Source: Pontibacter sp. HSC-14F20
GTDB taxonomy: Bacteria > Bacteroidota > Bacteroidia > Cytophagales > Hymenobacteraceae
Assembly (NCBI RefSeq): GCF_019599265.1
Contig: NZ_JAHZTC010000006.1
Span: forward strand, 124,001-188,000
Direction: 5' to 3'
Length of the DNA: 64,000 nt
This document shows, piece after piece, positions 62,185 to 64,000 of the stretch. The notes beneath the pieces are model-generated. The model searched no databases. It was not told where the DNA came from and saw only the letters and a list, made by a program, of their open reading frames with translations. The position numbers were made by a program, and so were the translations under genes. The number at the start of each line of letters is the position of its first letter. Position 1 is the stretch's first letter.

Positions 62185-62367
62185 ATGCCTAACCAACGAT
62201 TATTTAGAATTTTGCTCGCCGTCGCCTGTTTTGTATTTGCAGGTGTAAAAGGCTGGCAGATCATGCAGGGAGAATACGAGTGGATGGATATCTTTTTCCT
62301 GGTCGCTTTTCTGGGCTTCGGAATCATGTATGTGGTGCTGCTGAACAGGAACAAACCACAGGAGTAG
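62185..62367 (+). CDS. Small membrane protein of unknown function
   Basis: A 60-residue protein with two hydrophobic helices (FRILLAVACFVFAGVKGWQ and MDIFFLVAFLGFGIMYVVLL) joined by an acidic turn, and a charged C-terminus. The codon pattern is similar to its neighbours, and it is 36 bp downstream of the symporter gene on the same strand, which supports a real gene, possibly co-transcribed. No family was recognised. Confidence 0.6.
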   Translation: MPNQRLFRILLAVACFVFAGVKGWQIMQGEYEWMDIFFLVAFLGFGIMYVVLLNRNKPQE

Positions 62368-62389
62368 GAGAGGGTTTTAAAGAGAAAAA

Positions 62390-62434
62390 CCTGAAAGTTA
62401 AAAAACATCTAGGTAGATATTTCCAACTTTCAGG
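62390..62434. terminator. Possible terminator after the small membrane protein gene
   Basis: CCTGAAAGTT (62390-62399) and AACTTTCAGG (62425-62434) form a 10-bp stem around a 25-nt loop that itself can fold (ATCT-AGGT-AGAT); a moderately T-rich stretch follows. Confidence 0.45.
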
Positions 62435-62947
62435 CTTTCAACTTTTAGCCAAAGGTACTCATTATACGCCCCTGTTTTTGCCAGGGTTACAATTGCTCCT
62501 GAAAAGTGAAATAATTTTTCGAGTAGCTCCTCAGGCGAGTTTTTACCAAAAAGGAAATTGCAGTGTTTTCTGGTATCTCGAATGGTGTCGATGGAAAGAG
62601 GATCGATAACAATAACACTTTTTTTATCTTCGACTTCATCAAAGGTTCTTATAACCCAGTGAAGTATGAAGTGGCATTATTGTTTTTAGGTATAGCTTTC
62701 TAGCATCTGCAGATTGATTTGCTAAACTACATACCCCTGCGAATTATCTCCCTTAGCCCCTCATTTTTTAGAAGGGGCCTACCTTAAAACAGGAGCGGAC
62801 TTTGTGCTATTGTCAGTTCTTTAGGTATAGGCTTTGTATCTGCGGTTTTTTAATCACGATTGACATCCCCCTGCCCCCTTTGAAGCTAATCTTATAGGGA
62901 AAAACCTCGGTTATTTTGTTGGCTCTCAAAGAGCTTATACCCTTCGA
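62435..62947. other. Intergenic region with repeat debris, no gene seen
   Basis: About 510 bp with no convincing coding region. It holds an imperfect C-rich/G-rich hairpin around 62750-62780 (GCCCCTC..GAAGGGGC), a related CCCCCTGCCCCCTTT piece near 62867-62881, and two AGGTATAG words at about 62689 and 62823. Confidence 0.5.
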
Positions 62948-63193
62948 TCATATAATGCAGTCTGACCAGTGCTCCCCTAAGAGCTTTACCCCCGGCAGGG
63001 GTTGCTTCTTTGTTTTCTGAAAGCCTGCCAGCTTGCCCAGCGCCACCACGGCCTCTTCCAGTGTCTGGACCGGCCTTTGCACCTTGGCCTGTAGCACCTT
63101 CACCTCCAGCGGCTCAATATGCGCCTCTGCCGGCGTCTGTGGCTGGTTGCGCGCCAGGTAGGTGAGGTGCAGCACCCGCCAGCCCGCGATGCT
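62948..63193 (-). pseudogene. Remnant of an IS4/Tn5-like transposase (C-terminal fragment)
   Basis: Minus-strand reading gives about 80 codons ending TGA at 62948. The frame starts YSIAGWRVLHLTYLARNQP and continues with a TLEEAVVALGKLAGFQKTK segment and PLPGVKLL. This matches the usual C-terminal end of IS4/Tn5-type transposases (IAxWR..., EAVxxIAxLGGF...PG...LW), but everything upstream is missing and the final Trp-containing part is replaced by unrelated residues. The 5' break coincides with the palindromic repeat at 63199-63265. It is not related in sequence to the intact IS at 16.1 kb. Confidence 0.65.
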
Positions 63194-63198
63194 GTATT

Positions 63199-63265
63199 TT
63201 GCTTACTTTTTTCATCAGGGAAAAAAGTGAGTGTTCGCCGCACAGGCGAAGCAATGAAACAAAGC
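63199..63265 (-). repeat. Dispersed palindromic repeat, copy 2
   Basis: Contains two hairpins: CTTACTTTTTT-CATCAGGG-AAAAAAGTGAG (one mismatch) and TTCGCC-GCACA-GGCGAA. On the minus strand it reads like copy 1 at 16044-16093 and extends further, providing the second arm that copy 1 lacks. It directly borders the transposase remnant. Confidence 0.6.
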
Positions 63266-63369
63266 AGATTGCTATACCTGTGATGCAGTTACAACAAAGC
63301 TAAGTTAGCTATGTCTATACCTAGGCAAAAGGCAAAATCTACAGTAGCTATACCTACACAAACCTCAAC

Positions 63370-64000
63370 CTAAGCCGGATCCACATCCGCAACTACCCGG
63401 ACCCCCTTAAAATCAGGTAACAGGTATAACTGCTGAATTACTTTGGAAATAGCCTGTTTGGCGGCACGTAGGTTTACATTCTCACGAGGGAGCTTCACGT
63501 GGATCTCATTGAGGAAAAGATTTCTGATCTTGAAAATGTACGGCACTTCCGGTCCTAATACCAACTGTGCACCTAGCTGATCAGTCAGATCCTTCGCGAG
63601 CACAATGGCGGCATTTTCTGATACCTTCTCATCAACGTGCTTAACCGTAATGCGGATCATGCGGGCGAAAGGAGGGTAGCCGAAACGCATGCGCTCTTCG
63701 ATCTCGTGCTCGTACAGAGAAGTATAATCGTTGCTGTGCACCTTGCGGAAAATCGGCTGCAGCGGGTCGCGGGTTTGGATCAGTACCGTGCCCGGCTTGC
63801 CTTTGCGACCGGCACGACCGCTGACCTGCACAAACAGCTGATAGGCCCGCTCGTGTGCCCGAAAATCAGGGAAGTGGATGATGCTGTCGGCGTTGAGTAT
63901 ACCTACAAGGCTCACATTCTCGAAGTCCAGGCCCTTGGTTACCATCTGGGTACCGATCAGCACATTGGTTTTGCCGCTCTCGAAGTCAGTGATGATCTGC
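63370..64000 (-). CDS. priA: Primosomal protein N' (replication restart helicase PriA), C-terminal part
   Basis: The C-terminal 210 residues of the DEAH-type superfamily 2 helicase PriA, which reloads the replisome at stalled forks. The frame is open to the right window edge. It begins within helicase motif V/VI: VLIGTQMVTKGLDFENVSLVG, ADSIIHFPDFRAHERAYQLF (in two parts) and QVSGRAGRKGKPG, followed by QTRDPLQPIF and the C-terminal domain (EERMRFGYPPFARMIRITVKH). The zinc-binding Cys cluster lies outside the window. The stop is at 63370. Confidence 0.95.
   Translation of the reverse strand, partial: QIITDFESGKTNVLIGTQMVTKGLDFENVSLVGILNADSIIHFPDFRAHERAYQLFVQVSGRAGRKGKPGTVLIQTRDPLQPIFRKVHSNDYTSLYEHEIEERMRFGYPPFARMIRITVKHVDEKVSENAAIVLAKDLTDQLGAQLVLGPEVPYIFKIRNLFLNEIHVKLPRENVNLRAAKQAISKVIQQLYLLPDFKGVRVVADVDPA

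Noticed and set aside
62280-62609. Plus-strand frame of 109 codons overlapping the small membrane protein
   Set aside because: Starts inside the 60-codon gene in another frame and runs through the hairpin at 62390-62434; composition not protein-like.
1-64000. tRNA, rRNA, replication origin or integrase-type attachment site
   Set aside because: No cloverleaf-like segments, rRNA words, DnaA-box clusters or integrase genes were found in the gaps between genes.

Overview
The window looks like chromosomal DNA of a Bacteroidota bacterium, most likely order Cytophagales, family Hymenobacteraceae (Pontibacter-like). This rests on several things visible in the sequence: a fused lpxC/fabZ gene, a PorX-type response regulator with a PglZ domain, a giant SprB-type adhesin next to a PorP/SprF-like partner, both type A and type B sorting domains of the type IX secretion system (T9SS), promoters of the Bacteroidota form TTG-N19/20-TAnnTTTG, and almost no Shine-Dalgarno sequences outside an insertion sequence. 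The genus is inference. I saw no rRNA, tRNA or CRISPR array.

Layout. 1-6.9 kb: E2 subunit of a 2-oxo acid dehydrogenase (cut by the left edge), cinA, a DUF4197 lipoprotein, an erythromycin-esterase-like protein, a Ca/Na antiporter and a YebC/TACO1 protein. 7.1-12.5 kb, minus strand: lipid A cluster HD-hydrolase, lpxD, lpxC/fabZ, lpxA, ABC ATPase. 12.7-15.9 kb: overlapping operon porX-tsaE-ald. 16.1-17.3 kb: a complete IS4-family element with 16-bp inverted repeats and a 9-bp target duplication. 17.5-28.7 kb: mostly secreted or envelope proteins (M28 peptidase, AI-2E family permease, acetyltransferase, beta-barrel protein, NYN-LOTUS protein, a putative HExxH lipoprotein, DUF1028 protein, carboxypeptidase Q-like peptidase), then queA, a DUF2721 protein and an unknown helical protein.

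29.2-43.7 kb: a 13.5-kb gene for a roughly 4,500-residue SprB-like adhesin with 44 SprB-type repeats and a type B sorting domain, followed 27 bp later by its PorP/SprF-like partner. 43.9-60 kb: an M14 peptidase, a PepSY membrane protein, a 2,753-residue T9SS type A cargo protein with seven PKD-like repeats, a TIGR02117 protein and a second, paralogous M14 peptidase. 60-64 kb: DinB-family protein, DASS-family anion symporter, a 60-residue membrane protein, an intergenic stretch with repeat debris and a transposase remnant, and the 3' part of priA (cut by the right edge).

How it fits together: PorX regulates T9SS in other Bacteroidota, and the window also holds two very large predicted T9SS cargo proteins, an SprF-like partner for one of them, and many exported peptidases. 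It reads as a surface and secretion-rich stretch within otherwise core genes.

The most unusual signals are not single genes. (1) The 8-bp word AGGTATAG/CTATACCT occurs about 70 times by eye in 64 kb, where about 2 are expected; it is dense between genes and sometimes sits in inverted pairs. (2) Inside the giant adhesin the 44 repeats form a higher-order array: five consecutive blocks of six repeats, each exactly 1398 or 1401 bp.
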